Source of the DNA: Henckelia pumila
Taxonomy: Eukaryota; Streptophyta; Magnoliopsida; Lamiales; Gesneriaceae
Assembly (NCBI RefSeq): GCF_033568475.1
Contig: NC_133123.1
Span: forward strand, 138,145,062 to 138,209,061
DNA: 64,000 nucleotides
Direction: 5' to 3'
Both the position numbers and the translations under genes were made by a program. Below are positions 1 to 10,591 of this stretch, one piece after another (position 1 is the first letter of the stretch; each line of letters starts with the position of its first letter). The notes beneath the pieces were generated by a model. The model did no database searches, had not been told where the DNA came from, and saw only the letters and a list, made by a program, of their open reading frames with translations.

Positions 1-1284
1 GATGCACTTACTTCAGCACCGGTGTTAGCTATGACAGTGTCACATGAGGAGTTAGTGGTGTACACCGACGCGTCCAAGCTTGGGTTGGGCGCAGTACTTA
101 TGCAGAGTGGCAGAGTTATCGCATATGCGTCGCGACAGTTGAAGATTCATGAGCAGAACTATCCGACGCATGATTTGGAGCTTGCAGCAGTGGTATTTGC
201 GTTGAAAATCTGGAGGCACTATCTTTACGGCGAGAAGTGCAAGATTTTCACCGATCACAAGAGCCTCAAGTACTTCTTCACCCAGAAGGAGTTGAACATG
301 AGGCAGCGCAGATGGCTTGAGCTTGTGAAGGACTATGATTGTGACATTAGCTACCATCCGGGTAAGGCTAATGTAGTAGCAGATGCTTTGAGTCGAAAGT
401 CGTCAGTGGTATCATGTTTGACTGTACAGTTACCACTACAGACCGAGATTCAGAGGTTTGGTTTGGAGTGCTATCCGAGAGGCTATGCACCGAGCTTGTC
501 AGTGTTGACGGTGCAGCCAGTTCTGCGAGATCGGATTAGAGAGGGACAGTCCACTGATGAGGAGCTACAGCGATGGAGACAGAGAGATGAGGCCAGAGGT
601 AATCTCTTATATACAGTGGAGGATGGCATCGTTCAGTACCGTGGGAGGATGTGGGTACCGAACGTTGATCAGTTGAGAGCCGAGATTCTAGCAGAGGCTC
701 ATGCATCTCCGTACTCCATTCACCCCGGAAGTACGAAGATGTACCGAGACTTGCAGTTATTGTATTGGTGGCCTGGGATGAAGAGTGACATCGGGAGAGT
801 GGTGTCAGAGTGCTTGACTTGTCAGCAAGTCAAAGCAGAGCATCAGCGTCCAGCAGGACTTCTTAGACCTCTCCCTATTCCGGAATGGAAGTGGGAGAAT
901 ATTACGATGGACTTTGTGGTTGGCTTACCGAGAAGTACCAGAGGGTGTACAGCGATTTGGGTGATTGTGGATAGACTCACCAAGTCAGCTCATTTCTTGC
1001 CGGTAAGGACTACTTACACTTTGACACAGTATGCAGAGCTTTACATCAGAGAGATTGTTAGACTGCATGGCATACCAGTGTCTATCGTGTCAGACAGAGA
1101 TCCGAGATTCACATCTGCGTTTTGGAAGAGTCTGCACACGGCTATGGGGACTAGGCTACTGTTCAGTACAGCATTTCATACCCAGACAGATGGTCAGTCT
1201 GAGAGAGTGATCCAGGTGCTCGAGGATCTTCTGAGAGCTTGTGTCATTGATTTCGGGGCTCTTGGGAGACTAGACTGCCATTAG
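1..1284 (+). pseudogene. Ty3/gypsy pol: RNase H and integrase (partial, frameshifted)
   Basis: The frame is open from base 1. RNase H occupies about base 50 to 400, with YTDAS near the start and a typical [14 protein letters not shown] end. The HHCC zinc-binding region of integrase follows at about 690-830 (HPGSTK...CLTCQ), then the DDE core: Asp in TMDFVVGL, Asp in VSDRDPRF and Glu in GQSERVIQ. The frame ends at a TAG at 1282-1284 that is not the natural end. The expected continuation is in another frame. A single missing base in the G run at about 1255-1259 explains the shift. Everything else shown here is intact, so this is a young copy or contains a sequencing error. Confidence 0.88.
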
Positions 1285-1946
1285 TGGAGTTTACCTATAA
1301 CAACAGTTTTCAGTCGTCTATAGGTATGGCTCCTTATGCAGCATTGTATGGGAGGAGATGTAGATCTCCTGTGCATTGGGATGAGGTTGGTGAGCGGATT
1401 TTGCTGGGTCCTGAGATTGTGCAGCAGACAGCTGACATAGTGACTCAGATTCGAGATCGGATGAGGACAGCGCAGAGTCGGCAGAAGAGTTATGCGGATG
1501 CCAGACGATGCGATTTGGAGTTCGCGGTAGGTGATCATGTATTCTTGAAGGTGTCACCTATGAAGGGAGTAGCGCGTTTTGGACGGAGAGGCAAGCTTAA
1601 TCCGAGATATATAGGGCCATTCGAGATCTTGGAGCGAGTTGGCACGTTGGCCTATCGTTTAGCTCTACCTCCAGGGCTAGCGGCAGTGCACAACGTGTTC
1701 CATGTATCCATGCTTCGGAGATATGTCTCCAACCCGTCGCATGTATTGGATTTTGAGCCCTTACAGTTGCCACCAGATCTTGTTTACGAGGAGAGACCAG
1801 TGCGGATCTTGGCTAGAGAGGAGCGGAGGCTTAGGACGCGGGTCATACCGATGGTCAGAGTACAGTGGCTGAATCACTCGGAGGAGGAAGCTACTTGGGA
1901 GACCGAGGAGGATATGAGGACTCGCTACCCGGAGTTGTTCGGGTAA
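1284..1946 (+). pseudogene. Ty3/gypsy pol: integrase C-terminus and chromodomain
   Basis: This is the continuation of the integrase in the shifted frame. It carries the conserved EFTYNNSFQSSIGMAPY segment, the GRRCRSP motif, a GPFEILERVG...LPP..A.VHNVFHVSMLRRY block, and a C-terminal chromodomain-like stretch ending in a W..HS.EEATWETEEDM pattern. Chromodomains in this group guide integration to particular chromatin. The stop at 1944-1946 is the natural end of pol, shortly before the polypurine tract. The upstream neighbour is the same gene split by the one-base shift. Confidence 0.88.
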
Positions 1947-1973
1947 GTACTTTAATTTCGAGGACGAAATTCA

Positions 1974-1991
1974 ATTTAAGGGGGGGAGAAT
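1974..1991 (+). promoter_or_regulatory. Polypurine tract of the Ty3/gypsy element
   Basis: A purine run with seven G residues sits immediately before the LTR start (TG at 1992). This is the expected primer for plus-strand DNA synthesis. The motif TTTCGAGGACGAAAT lies just upstream and recurs upstream of the LTR of the second gypsy element near 42489, so the two belong to related lineages. Confidence 0.85.
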
Positions 1992-4855
1992 TGTAACACC
2001 CGGTATTTTTAATTACATAAAGCCGCCTGCATAATTAGGATATTTAATTATTTAAATTTATGATTTATGGGTTAAATAATTATGTGAATTAGTTATGCAT
2101 GATTTAATTTATTTTTTTTAAGCATTTAACCCATAATTAGTGATTTTTATGATTTTTAGTATTTTTATTATTTAATCGCGTAGACGGGACCGTGGACGGA
2201 CGAGATGACAACTTTCTACCCAAATTATTTTATGAGCCTTTTTGGAGCCTTAAAATATTATTTTGAGTTTTATTATCTCAAAATTTTAAGTATTTAATTT
2301 TATTTAATTTTAGGGATCATTTTTATCCAAAATTAGTCAAAATATTGACTTTTTAGTATTTTTAAAATTTCCCTAAATTAATATTTCGAGATTTATTTTA
2401 TGTTTCAGATTTTTTTTAAAGGTTTCTTTTAGAGTTTTAGTTGAGTTATATTTTATATATATTATATCCTTAATTATATAATTAATTACCCTATTTTCTA
2501 TTAAAATAAAACCTAAATCTACCCAACCCCACCCAAAACCTCACGTTACTCTCAACTTCAGCCGCCACCCCCACTCATTGCCTTCATCCTCTCGACCCAG
2601 CAATCCCAGAGAAGCCATAGCCAAGAGGTTCGAAGCTCCAAAAGCCCGTATTTTCGTCCCGTCGTCCCGGAACCGTCCCACGCTCGTGTTTTCTCGTCAT
2701 CTACGGTGAAAGGCATGATTTTCTTCCCTTTTTAAATCCTATATCAGTGTATGTATGTGTGTGGGTGTGTAGGACCGAGATTCATCATGTTTGGACAGCA
2801 AGTTTTCAAAATTTATTTCTCTATTGCACTCGGTTGGCATTTTGATGATTCATGCTCACGTTTTCTTGTTCATGGCTGGGTGGGCTGCTGGTACATGGTT
2901 AGAGGGGTTCCTTGGGGTCCCTAGGGTCGAGTAGTAGGGTCGGACAAGGGCTGGAACGGGCTAGGTTCGGCCTGGACCGATCTGAACATGGCTGCCCATT
3001 TTTCTGCGCAGTTTATTGTTCTTGAGTAGAATGGTTCGGGCTCCTGTTCCTGGCTGCATGGGGGCTGGGGCCTGGTCAGGTTGGGTCCGCCCGGACGTGG
3101 GCTACGTCCGGGCGGCGGCGCTCCGGCCAGGGGCGGCCGGAGCCGGCCGGCAGCAGGCCAAGAAGGCCTGCTGCTCACGGCCGAGAAGCAATGGGAGAGG
3201 GGGGATCGGGTTGGGCTGGGTTAGGGGTCTGGGTCGGGTCTGAGTGATCCGGGTCGGGTCGGTTAGGTAGTGGGTCGGGTTAGTGAGTTCGGGTCCGAGT
3301 TTGGTGGGCCGGGCTCGAGTATTTTTATTTTTAAAGTATTTTACGAATTTATGGGTTTTTGAGTCAAATAAATTGAAATAAAATTATTTGGACCCCCAAA
3401 TAATTTTATTAGGACTTTTAAAATTTTAATTAAGTTAGTCCATTAATTTTAGGGACTTTTGGGCCCATAAAAGTTATTGGGCCAGTCTTCGAGTTTTTGG
3501 GCCCAATGGGCCAGTTTAGGTGTTTAATGGGCCTAATTAAATCTCAAAATTTATTTGGGCTCCATTTAATTACTTTGGGTTGAGTTTAATTATTTTGGGC
3601 TTAATTAAATTAATTAAGTGAGTCCATTAATTTTTATGGGCCTTGGGGGCCCATGGAAGTTATTGGGCCAACCTTCGGGTTTTTGGGCCCAATGGGCCAG
3701 TCTAAGTTGTTATTGGGCTTAGTGAATTTTAATGGGCTTTATTAATTTAATTGGGCTTAGAATAATTATTTGGGCTTAAAGTTTAAGATATTGGGCTTAA
3801 GTATGTTAATGGGCCAGATTTAAGTTAATGGGCTTGAGTGTAGGGCCAACAGTCCAGAACCATCCATGAGAAAAATTGCATGTGTCCTGATTATATATTT
3901 AATTATTTTTATGCATTTAAGTTATTTTAATATTTATATGTTAGTAAGAAAAATTAAATTAAATATATATGAAGGACACACAATTTATTTAAGTACATGC
4001 ATTCATGAAATCAATTTTTATGATATGATTTAATTTCTATGGTTGAGCAAATAAAATATTTTAGGTGGAAATTGAAGTAGTGTGGCCATTTATGTATGGG
4101 CAGTTTCTGCCATTTATGTATGGGCAGTTTTCTGCCATTTATGTATGGGTGGTTCGCCACCAGCCTCGTACGATGGTTTCTTAGACTGATCAGTCGCACT
4201 ATGGGTCACACTTACGGATAGGACCATTCGATGTTCAGAAAATAAATGCTCAACAACTTATGTATGTATGATATTATGTATGTTATGTATGTTTATTTAT
4301 GTAATTTATGTTATGTAATTTTTAAGCATGCTCATTCATGTATATGTATGTATTAGTATTAAATTGATTTAAATTATTTTAAACCCTTGTTAGTATGCAT
4401 GTTGGGCCTCTAGGCTCACTACACTGATATGGTGCAGGTGAGTACGTAGAGGAACAGGTTACTCCTACCGGTGGTGAGGACGTATGAGCAGCGCTGCAGT
4501 AGCCCCGTGACCGTGACAGCTTCTGAGTCACCATGTTTGAGTGTCATGATACATTTTAATATTTTTATTGGTTGAGGTTTATTGGAATATTTTATTAAAT
4601 ATTTTTAGTGCATGACACATTTTATTATTTTATTTATGCAGTATATTTTTAATTCTAGGGTTGACTCAAATGTTTAATTATTTTAAGGATTGCATTTTTC
4701 TTAAGTATTTAATTATTTATTTATTTAGTCATGTATTTATTTTAAATATTTTATTCTGTGCATATATGTATGGGCATATATGTACATATTTTATTTAGTA
4801 GTATAAAAAAAAAAAATTCCGCATATTTATTTATTATAGAGTTAGGGTCGTTTCA
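1992..4855 (+). repeat. 3' LTR of the Ty3/gypsy element (2864 bp)
   Basis: The LTR is bounded by TGTAACACCC and TCGTTTCA. It contains a CT/CA-rich section at about 2515-2700, a GC-rich block at about 2930-3310 with many GGGTCGGGT units, and a block at about 3420-3850 rich in TTGGGCC and TGGGCTTAA. Within that block roughly 85 bp are duplicated (about 3436-3519 and 3620-3703). Short open frames in the GC-rich part look like chance. The second LTR copy is outside the window, so age cannot be estimated. Confidence 0.9.
4085..4151 (+). repeat. Three tandem copies of a 24-25 bp unit in the LTR
   Basis: The unit GCCATTTATGTATGGGCAG plus a short T-rich tail is repeated at 4085, 4109 and 4134; the third copy diverges at its end. 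It is a short minisatellite inside the LTR. Its function is unknown. Confidence 0.85.
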
Positions 4856-4858
4856 GAA

Positions 4859-5406
4859 ATGCTGATTAAAGAATATGTTCGAGGCAATCTTGATACATTG
4901 GCAAGACATGCCTCCTTTTTTAAAGAAAAATTAGCAGAATGGTGTCATATGGCAGCATTACAGAAGAGCTACAAGAAAATAAGGGGTATAAATAAGCGTA
5001 CACCTTTGTATTGTAGAGAAAATGATCTTCCAACGATCATTGGAAACAGATCACAGGATTTAAAAGAAAGAAATTCAGAAATAATCCCTATAAAAAAAGA
5101 ATGAAAAGTTCTTGGAAACTAAGAACATTTTGGTCCAAACAAAAGGCCAGATCCTATAGATCAGGTAGAAGAAGTGGACCTACAAGAACATCCCCAGCAA
5201 CAGGCTCATCACAAAGCAGGGAAAAAACACCATCAAAAAGAACTTTCAGAAGAACTCATACAAGAGCAAGTGAAAGTTTCAAGGATTACAACTGCTGGAC
5301 ATGTGGAGCAAGGTGACATATATCTACAAATTGTCCTGAAAACGAGGAAAAAGGAGTTAAACTCTTTGAAGCAACACCAGATATGGATGATGCGGTCTTC
5401 TTTTAA
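4859..5406 (+). pseudogene. Viral coat protein C-terminal part with CCHC zinc finger
   Basis: The N-terminal part is missing because the Ty3 LTR ends at 4855. The remaining reading shows a charged coat-like segment, then a Lys/Arg-rich stretch typical of the nucleic-acid-binding tail of caulimovirid coat proteins, then a Cx2Cx4Hx4C zinc knuckle starting CWTCGAR at about 5290. The frame changes by one base at about 5050-5065. A TGA at 5314-5316 lies inside the zinc knuckle, between its second Cys and its His, where a Trp codon would be one transition away. A further TAA follows at 5404-5406. The coat identity rests on the finger, the basic tail and the position before the movement protein. Confidence 0.7.
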
Positions 5407-5446
5407 GATCTAGTCCAAGTATATCAATTTTAAGATATCCCTTCAG

Positions 5447-5803
5447 ATGAAAGCATATACGAAGAAGAGATATTGTTTAGTCGAGAAGTTTCTGAAGATG
5501 AATCAGAATCAGAATCAGAGTAAAGAGGAAGTGTTTCGCCATGAAACACATGAAAGTTTGGCTGGATTCTTTAGTCAAACCACGATATCTCATAATATGG
5601 TCCAAAGGATTATGAGAGAAAATCCAACATTACAGAAGTACCAAGGATTTTTGGCAGAACAAGTTGAAAGAGTCTTAGGAAACCTAGGGCTAAGACAAAG
5701 AAGACATAATTTGATTTATAAGGTATCCAGAAGAAAAATGACGATCCCTATGGAACTAACCAGTAATCAAATTGAAAAATTCGAGAAGAATTACAGAAAT
5801 TAA
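5447..5803 (+). pseudogene. Linker region between viral coat and movement protein
   Basis: An acidic Glu/Ser-rich stretch is followed by a helical segment rich in Gln, Glu and Arg. This resembles the spacer between the coat and movement parts of a polyprotein. The frame is broken by stops near 5436 and by one-base shifts before about 5530 and near 5780, where the sequence leading into the movement protein continues in another frame. No enzyme motif is visible. The assignment comes only from position and composition. Confidence 0.5.
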
Positions 5804-5823
5804 AAGCAGAAGTAGCAAAGACA

Positions 5824-6315
5824 ATGTCTTGGATTCATATTGGAGCAATCCAGATTATGATCAAGGCTACTTTTAAAGAGGGAATAGATTCACCCATAGA
5901 TATCGTAGTATGCGATAAAAGAATGGGGAATATACAAGATGCAGTTCTAGGAACTATCTCTGGAAATTTATGTGCAGGAAAAATTGTGGGAGTTATTTAT
6001 CCAAGAATAGCCTACAATTTAGCTGATAGAGATTTTAGTCGAGCCTTGACTTTGCATCAAAACTTCAAGAAAAAAAGACTAATGAAGGAAGGTAATAGGT
6101 CATATTCTATTACGTATCAAATTTCATATGCTCTTTCTAATACTCACCATTCTGAATTATTTATTAGAAATGAGTTCATTGAAATTCCAGAGATCTTTGG
6201 GAAAGTTGCTCAAGCAATATATCCGGAAAGAATTGAGTTTCCTTTAATTCAGGAAACATGCATTCAAATTCAAGACAGATCGGTTCTATACAGAGACCTT
6301 AAAATAGAACCCTGA
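5824..6315 (+). pseudogene. 30K-superfamily viral movement protein core
   Basis: The segment has the pattern of caulimovirid 30K movement proteins: WIHIGAIQIMIKATFKEG near the start, the D.R motif in VVCDKRMGN, the LG...GNL..GK block, and the downstream L.L..NF. In viruses of this family the protein forms tubules through plasmodesmata. The frame is open for 163 residues but its upstream part is in another frame, and it ends at an in-frame TGA (6313-6315). The following segment continues in the same frame, so this stop is a lesion rather than the natural end. Confidence 0.75.
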
Positions 6316-6339
6316 AGGTTATCTTTCCAAGGAGACAGA

Positions 6340-6930
6340 ATGACAAGCAGGAGATGGGACAAATCTCTTATTCAAGAAATTCCACCAGAAGAAAAAGAGT
6401 TTTCTATAATAGGAAAACTTAGATCTTCAGAAGGATGGAAAGAAGTGAAAATAGTATTCGAAATTACAAGTCATCGGAACTTGTTCCCTTGTAACTCGAT
6501 TTACTATTTGGAACAACAGGAAAAAGGAACTTACCAAGGAGTGATAAATATTGGAGAATTGGAAGTTCAAATCTGGGAAATTCCAGGAAAAGAAATAGAT
6601 CAACTCATTCTTGGTCTAGAATTCCTGGAGGACCATAAACCATTGAAACGCCTTGAAAAAGGAATAGAGTTCATGGCAAAAGAAAAGACTTGGAGAATTC
6701 AATAAGAATTCTACGAAATGGAAAACCAAGAGAATTGGATAAGGGACAATCCCTTAATCAGATTCGAGAACTCTGTTCACAGACAGAGGAAGAAGCAACA
6801 GTTGAAATTAGTAAGTCATGAACATGATTTACTAGAACGTATTGAAGAAGTAGAAAGGAGTAACCATACTCTATCTTCTGAGGCCTTAGGGAAACTAAAG
6901 GTAAATAGTCTTAATCGGATTACTGAGTAA
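6340..6930 (+). pseudogene. Protease-like domain and tail after the movement protein
   Basis: This stretch is in the same frame as the movement protein, beyond its stop at 6313-6315. Residues of the first part (6340-6705) resemble a retropepsin fold: a KVKIVFEI strand where the catalytic D-S/T-G would be expected, followed 60 or so residues later by the IDQLILGLEFL pattern that matches the ILG-x-x-F(L) motif near the end of such proteases. The catalytic Asp triad is absent. An in-frame TAA lies at 6703-6705, then a short charged tail ends at 6928-6930. The true protease follows at 6981. The fold assignment is an inference from pattern only. Confidence 0.45.
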
Positions 6931-6980
6931 CAACACAGTCTGTTAAAAATGGCGGGGCCATTTAGTAATCCCTTTAAAAA

Positions 6981-9004
6981 ATGACAACAAGTTCTTTCTC
7001 CATATACATTCCAATAGGGATGTTGTATGAACAATATAAGGCTGAATATTTTGCAGCTTATATTGACTCGGGAGCAGGAATTTGTACATCAAAAAGAGGA
7101 GTTTTCCCTGAAGAATGGGAAGAAGAATTGCCAAAAATTGATGGACGAGATTTCTTTCGAAGAATTTTAATTCTTTGCAAAGGAATAAAACAATCAGAGA
7201 TCCTTATAGGAGGAGCAGGTCAAACACCTTGGTACAAGGTAAAGATACCACCAATCTATTTCCATGATACGGGAGCTGATATCTTGTTAGGAAATAACTT
7301 CTTACAAATGTTTAAGAAGTACACACAAGACAATGAGTCAATAAGACTTATGTTCACTACAATTTGTGATCATAAAATTATCGTTCAACGACTCAAGGTT
7401 GCTTTTTATCGACAAATACCGATAATATTTCGCAGCCAGCGTGGTGATAAGGACAACTTTTTCACTCAAAAATGAAAGATCCAAGAAGGTTTGGAGAAAC
7501 CATGTTGAAAATAACAACAGAACAAGAACTCCAAACAGAGGATATGAACCTTCTCAAAGTAACTCTAAATCACAGAGATATAGAGTTAGAAAATAAAGCA
7601 TCCCTTGAAGATGTCAAAAAGAGGCTCAAAGAAAGTTACAACGAGCATCCTTTGGCATGGTGGGATAGAAATCAACTCAAAGCCAGTCTTACTCTAAAGG
7701 AAGGCAAAGAGTATGAATTCGTCAGCTATAAGCCTATCCCATTGAACATAACAGATCAAAGGGATATGAGAATGATTATCAAGGAATATTTGGACCTTGG
7801 TCTAATCAAATAAGGAGTTTCACCATATAGCAGCCTAGGTTTTCTGGTCAGAAATCATGGTGAAATAAAAAGAGGAAAACCCAGGTTAGTTATTAACTAC
7901 CAAGGTATTAATAAAATCCTGAAATTTGATGGGTACTTCATACCCAGTAGAGAACATCTAATTAGCTGTGTACGAAATGCTAGAGTGTTCTCAAAATTTG
8001 ATTGTAAGTTTGGATTTTACCAGATTCGAATGGAAGAAGGCAGTAAGAAATTCACAGCCTTCTCTACACCACAAGGACATTATATCTGGGAAGTTATGCC
8101 TATGGGATTGGCTAATGCACCCCAAATATTTCAAAGAAAGATGGATAATCTTTTTAAAGATTATTTCAACTTCATGTTTGTTTATATTGATGATATTCTT
8201 ATGGCATCAAAAAACATAGATGAACTTATTAAACATTTAGAGATTTTCTCTAAAATTTGTACACAAGAAGGACTGGTTTTATCTGAAAAGAAAGCAGTCA
8301 TAGCAACAAGGAAAATTGAATTCCTTGGAATTGAGATTGATGAAACTGGAATAATTCTACAACCTCATATTGTGGAAAAGGTAAAGAATTTTCCAGATAA
8401 ACTCAAAGATGTAAAACAACTCCAAAGTTTTCTAGGAGTATTTAATTTTGCAGGGATGTTCATAAACAATCTGGCAATGTATAGAAAGGTGTTTAGTCAT
8501 TTGTTAAAAAAGGATGCAAGGTTTATATGGACCGATGAACATACTAAAGGGGTGAACCAATTAAAGGAAATATGTAAAAAACTCCCAAAAATGGCTATAC
8601 CCGTGGATGAAGATGATTTGGTGTTATTTACAGACGCCAGTGACGAATGGTAGGCAGCAGTTCTTACTAAGATCACTCCGGATGGAGAAATACCATGCAG
8701 ATACTGTAGCGATCTTTTTTCAGAATCTGAGGCTATCAGATGACATATCAACGAAAAGGAATTTTATGCAGTTAAAAGGGCTTTCGAAAAATGGTCATTA
8801 TTTTTACTTGCTAAAAAATTCACTTTGAAGGTTGATAACACTCAGGTAAAAGCTTTCCTAAGGAATAAGATTGAATCTAAACCTGAGAAGGCTAGGTTAT
8901 TAAGATGACAAGCTTTATGTCAAAATTATATTTTTGATATTGTTATTATTAAATCTCATGAAAATATTCTTGCAGATTTCTTAACAAGAGATGGAAGACA
9001 GTGA
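6981..9004 (+). pseudogene. Viral pol: aspartic protease, reverse transcriptase, RNase H
   Basis: This is a separate ORF starting at ATG 6981, about 50 bp after the previous ORF. Protease: YIDSGAG at about 7058 and TGADILLGNNF at about 7268. A one-base frame change near 7470 leads into the reverse transcriptase. Conserved RT blocks include KPRLVINY, FDCKFGFYQI, MPMGLANAPQIFQ and the catalytic YIDD (about 8190). RNase H begins with FTDASDEW at about 8628 and ends near ADFLTRDG. In-frame stops lie at 7811-7813 (TAA), 8651-8653 (TAG), 8741-8743 (TGA) and 8906-8908 (TGA). The natural stop is 9002-9004. In intact viruses the protein copies the pregenomic RNA into DNA. Confidence 0.85.
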
Positions 9005-10340
9005 TGTAGATTCCATCATAAAAATGCAGAGGCATCTCAGGAAACACCTTGGGTTGCTTCAAACCGAGTTCAACCAGCTTGTCATAAGTGCTGATATGGC
9101 GGGCAGGTTACAACAAGCTGATCGGATCAAAGTATCCAATCGAATCACAGGATGTATGCAAGCTCAAACTCAACTATGGGCTGCTATTCAAGGGTCAATT
9201 ATGCGTGCCATAGAAAAACCATTGGTTTCTCAGAAACAAGAAATGTTAAAACCATTGGTTTTACAAGAACAAGAAATACAGCCACCAGTTGTAAATCAAG
9301 AAAAAAGCACTAATCTATCATCAGCTTTTGATGATCTAGACAAAGCAACAATCGATGAGGATAACTCATCAAGTCAACCCTTCGCCTCTGGGGTAAAAAA
9401 GGAAGAGATCAATCTTAGGCCCAACACTGACAAGGGTAAATCTAAGATTGATACTAACCCAGCTGTCATTTCTTCATTTCAGGTTTATCAATAAAGATGG
9501 GAGAAATTAAGTACAAGAAGTGAAATTAATCCAATCACTTGCAGAGTTGATGTTGCAGGAAAATATCCAAGGGTTTGGCTAAAAAACAATGTCAATCCTA
9601 AGGATGTAAAGCTATGGTATGAATTTGGGGCCTTAGCCTCAGTTTATACAACTTCACCAGGCTTTCAGAAAATATCACAGCTACCAAAATGGATTCAGGA
9701 AGCAGTCCAAGAAACATGGGCAAATAATGATCATTTGTCCAGAGGAGATGTGCTCGAGCTATACTTCTTTAGTGCAGCTCCAGAACCAACAGGAAAAGGA
9801 TCACATGAGCCCTTTCATTTTATCAAGCTAAGGAGACCTGACATAAATAATCAAAAATTTATCAAGGATCCTATATTTGAAGAAATACCATTGGTGTCCA
9901 CTTTTGGAGAAAATGAAATCTCAACCAAAAGGGCATGGGGTATTTGGGTTTGTCTCACCGAGATGGACAAGGTCAAGTTTTCGTTCAAATTTTATCAGAA
10001 TTATGTGAATGGATCATTCCTGTTAAACACAATGACAGGAAAAACTACGGCTTTTGCGGAAGAATTCTTCGAAAAGAAGAGGAACTTTTTGTGGAACAAC
10101 AAGCTGACGGGGAGTAAAGAAACTCGTCGAAAATTCTGTAACATGGCTCATATCGGATGATGGTCAGAGAATATCTGCCCAGAATATCCAAACCAGAAGG
10201 AGCCAGAATTCGAAAAAACCTTCAAACCCCGAACGGATCGAAAGGATTTTTTCGAGACAAGCAAAGGTGGACAGGGACCACCAAAACCGCGTTTTCCCAG
10301 GGGCCCACTGCAAAAGCAAAAGATGCCCCGACAACAATAA
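8991..10340 (+). pseudogene. Viral downstream ORF, possibly transactivator/inclusion-body protein
   Basis: The ATG at 8991 overlaps the end of pol by 14 bp, a typical viral arrangement. The frame runs to 9494 (TAA), stays open in the same frame to a TGA at 10158-10160, and again to a TAA at 10338-10340. There are therefore two internal stops. The N-terminal part is helical and Gln-rich. The middle part, from about 9510, is a compact domain with many Trp and Phe residues. The C-terminal part is Pro- and Lys-rich. In cavemo- and solendoviruses the ORF after pol encodes the translational transactivator/inclusion-body protein. Position supports that reading, but I see no decisive motif. Confidence 0.55.
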
Positions 10341-10384
10341 AGAGGGCATGTGAGGAGAATAAAGCCAAAAGAAAAAGTCAAGCA

Positions 10385-10451
10385 TGTGACTCCTCCACTA
10401 GTAAAAGATGCCATCGGGCTTGTGACTTGCCCACTAGCAAAAGATGTCATC
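10385..10451 (+). repeat. Imperfect 36-bp direct repeat upstream of the viral TATA box
   Basis: TGTGACTCCTCCACTAG... at 10385 and TGTGACTTGCCCACTAG... at 10421 are near copies, each running on through AAAAGATG and CATC. They lie 75-140 bp upstream of the TATA box, where caulimovirid promoters carry enhancer elements. The TGTGAC and GATGTCATC segments resemble bZIP-type sites; this is an inference. Confidence 0.7.
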
Positions 10452-10524
10452 AATAATGGCATAAAGAATTCAAGATAGCTGTAAGATTCCCTGAAGTTTC
10501 TCGGTGAAACGAGTGGAACTTCAG

Positions 10525-10591
10525 CTATAAATACAGGCTCTTAAGGAAGCTGAAGACATCGATCATTTCCTTCAGTTTTCTTACAAATAAA
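10525..10591 (+). promoter_or_regulatory. Viral pregenomic RNA promoter and poly(A) signal
   Basis: A clean TATA box (CTATAAATA, 10525-10533) is followed about 55 bp later by AATAAA (10586-10591) and a T-rich region. This close pairing is characteristic of caulimovirids, whose terminally redundant RNA starts just before the poly(A) signal, which must be bypassed on first passage. Both elements look intact even though the coding region is dead. Confidence 0.75.

Larger units (their letters stand above)
1..4855 (+). mobile_element. Ty3/gypsy chromovirus, 3' part with full 3' LTR
   Basis: The window opens inside the pol gene of an LTR retrotransposon. In order it holds an RNase H domain, integrase, a chromodomain-like C-terminus, a polypurine tract and one complete LTR. 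The 5' LTR, gag, protease and reverse transcriptase lie to the left of the window. The LTR starts TGTAACACCC and ends TCGTTTCA, which obeys the TG...CA rule. The long LTR and chromodomain-type tail suggest a Tekay/Del-like chromovirus; this is an inference. The element abuts viral coding sequence at 4856, so it probably inserted into the pararetrovirus. The matching left target duplication is outside the window. Confidence 0.92.

Noticed and set aside
2921-3243. Overlapping open frames on both strands in the GC-rich LTR block
   Set aside because: Low-complexity Gly/Pro/Arg-rich translations with no domain; GC-rich repeats open frames by chance.
10157-10456. Short plus-strand frame overlapping the end of the viral downstream ORF
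   Set aside because: The original viral frame stays open through the same stretch after one TGA; this alternative frame translates the promoter repeat and has no domain.
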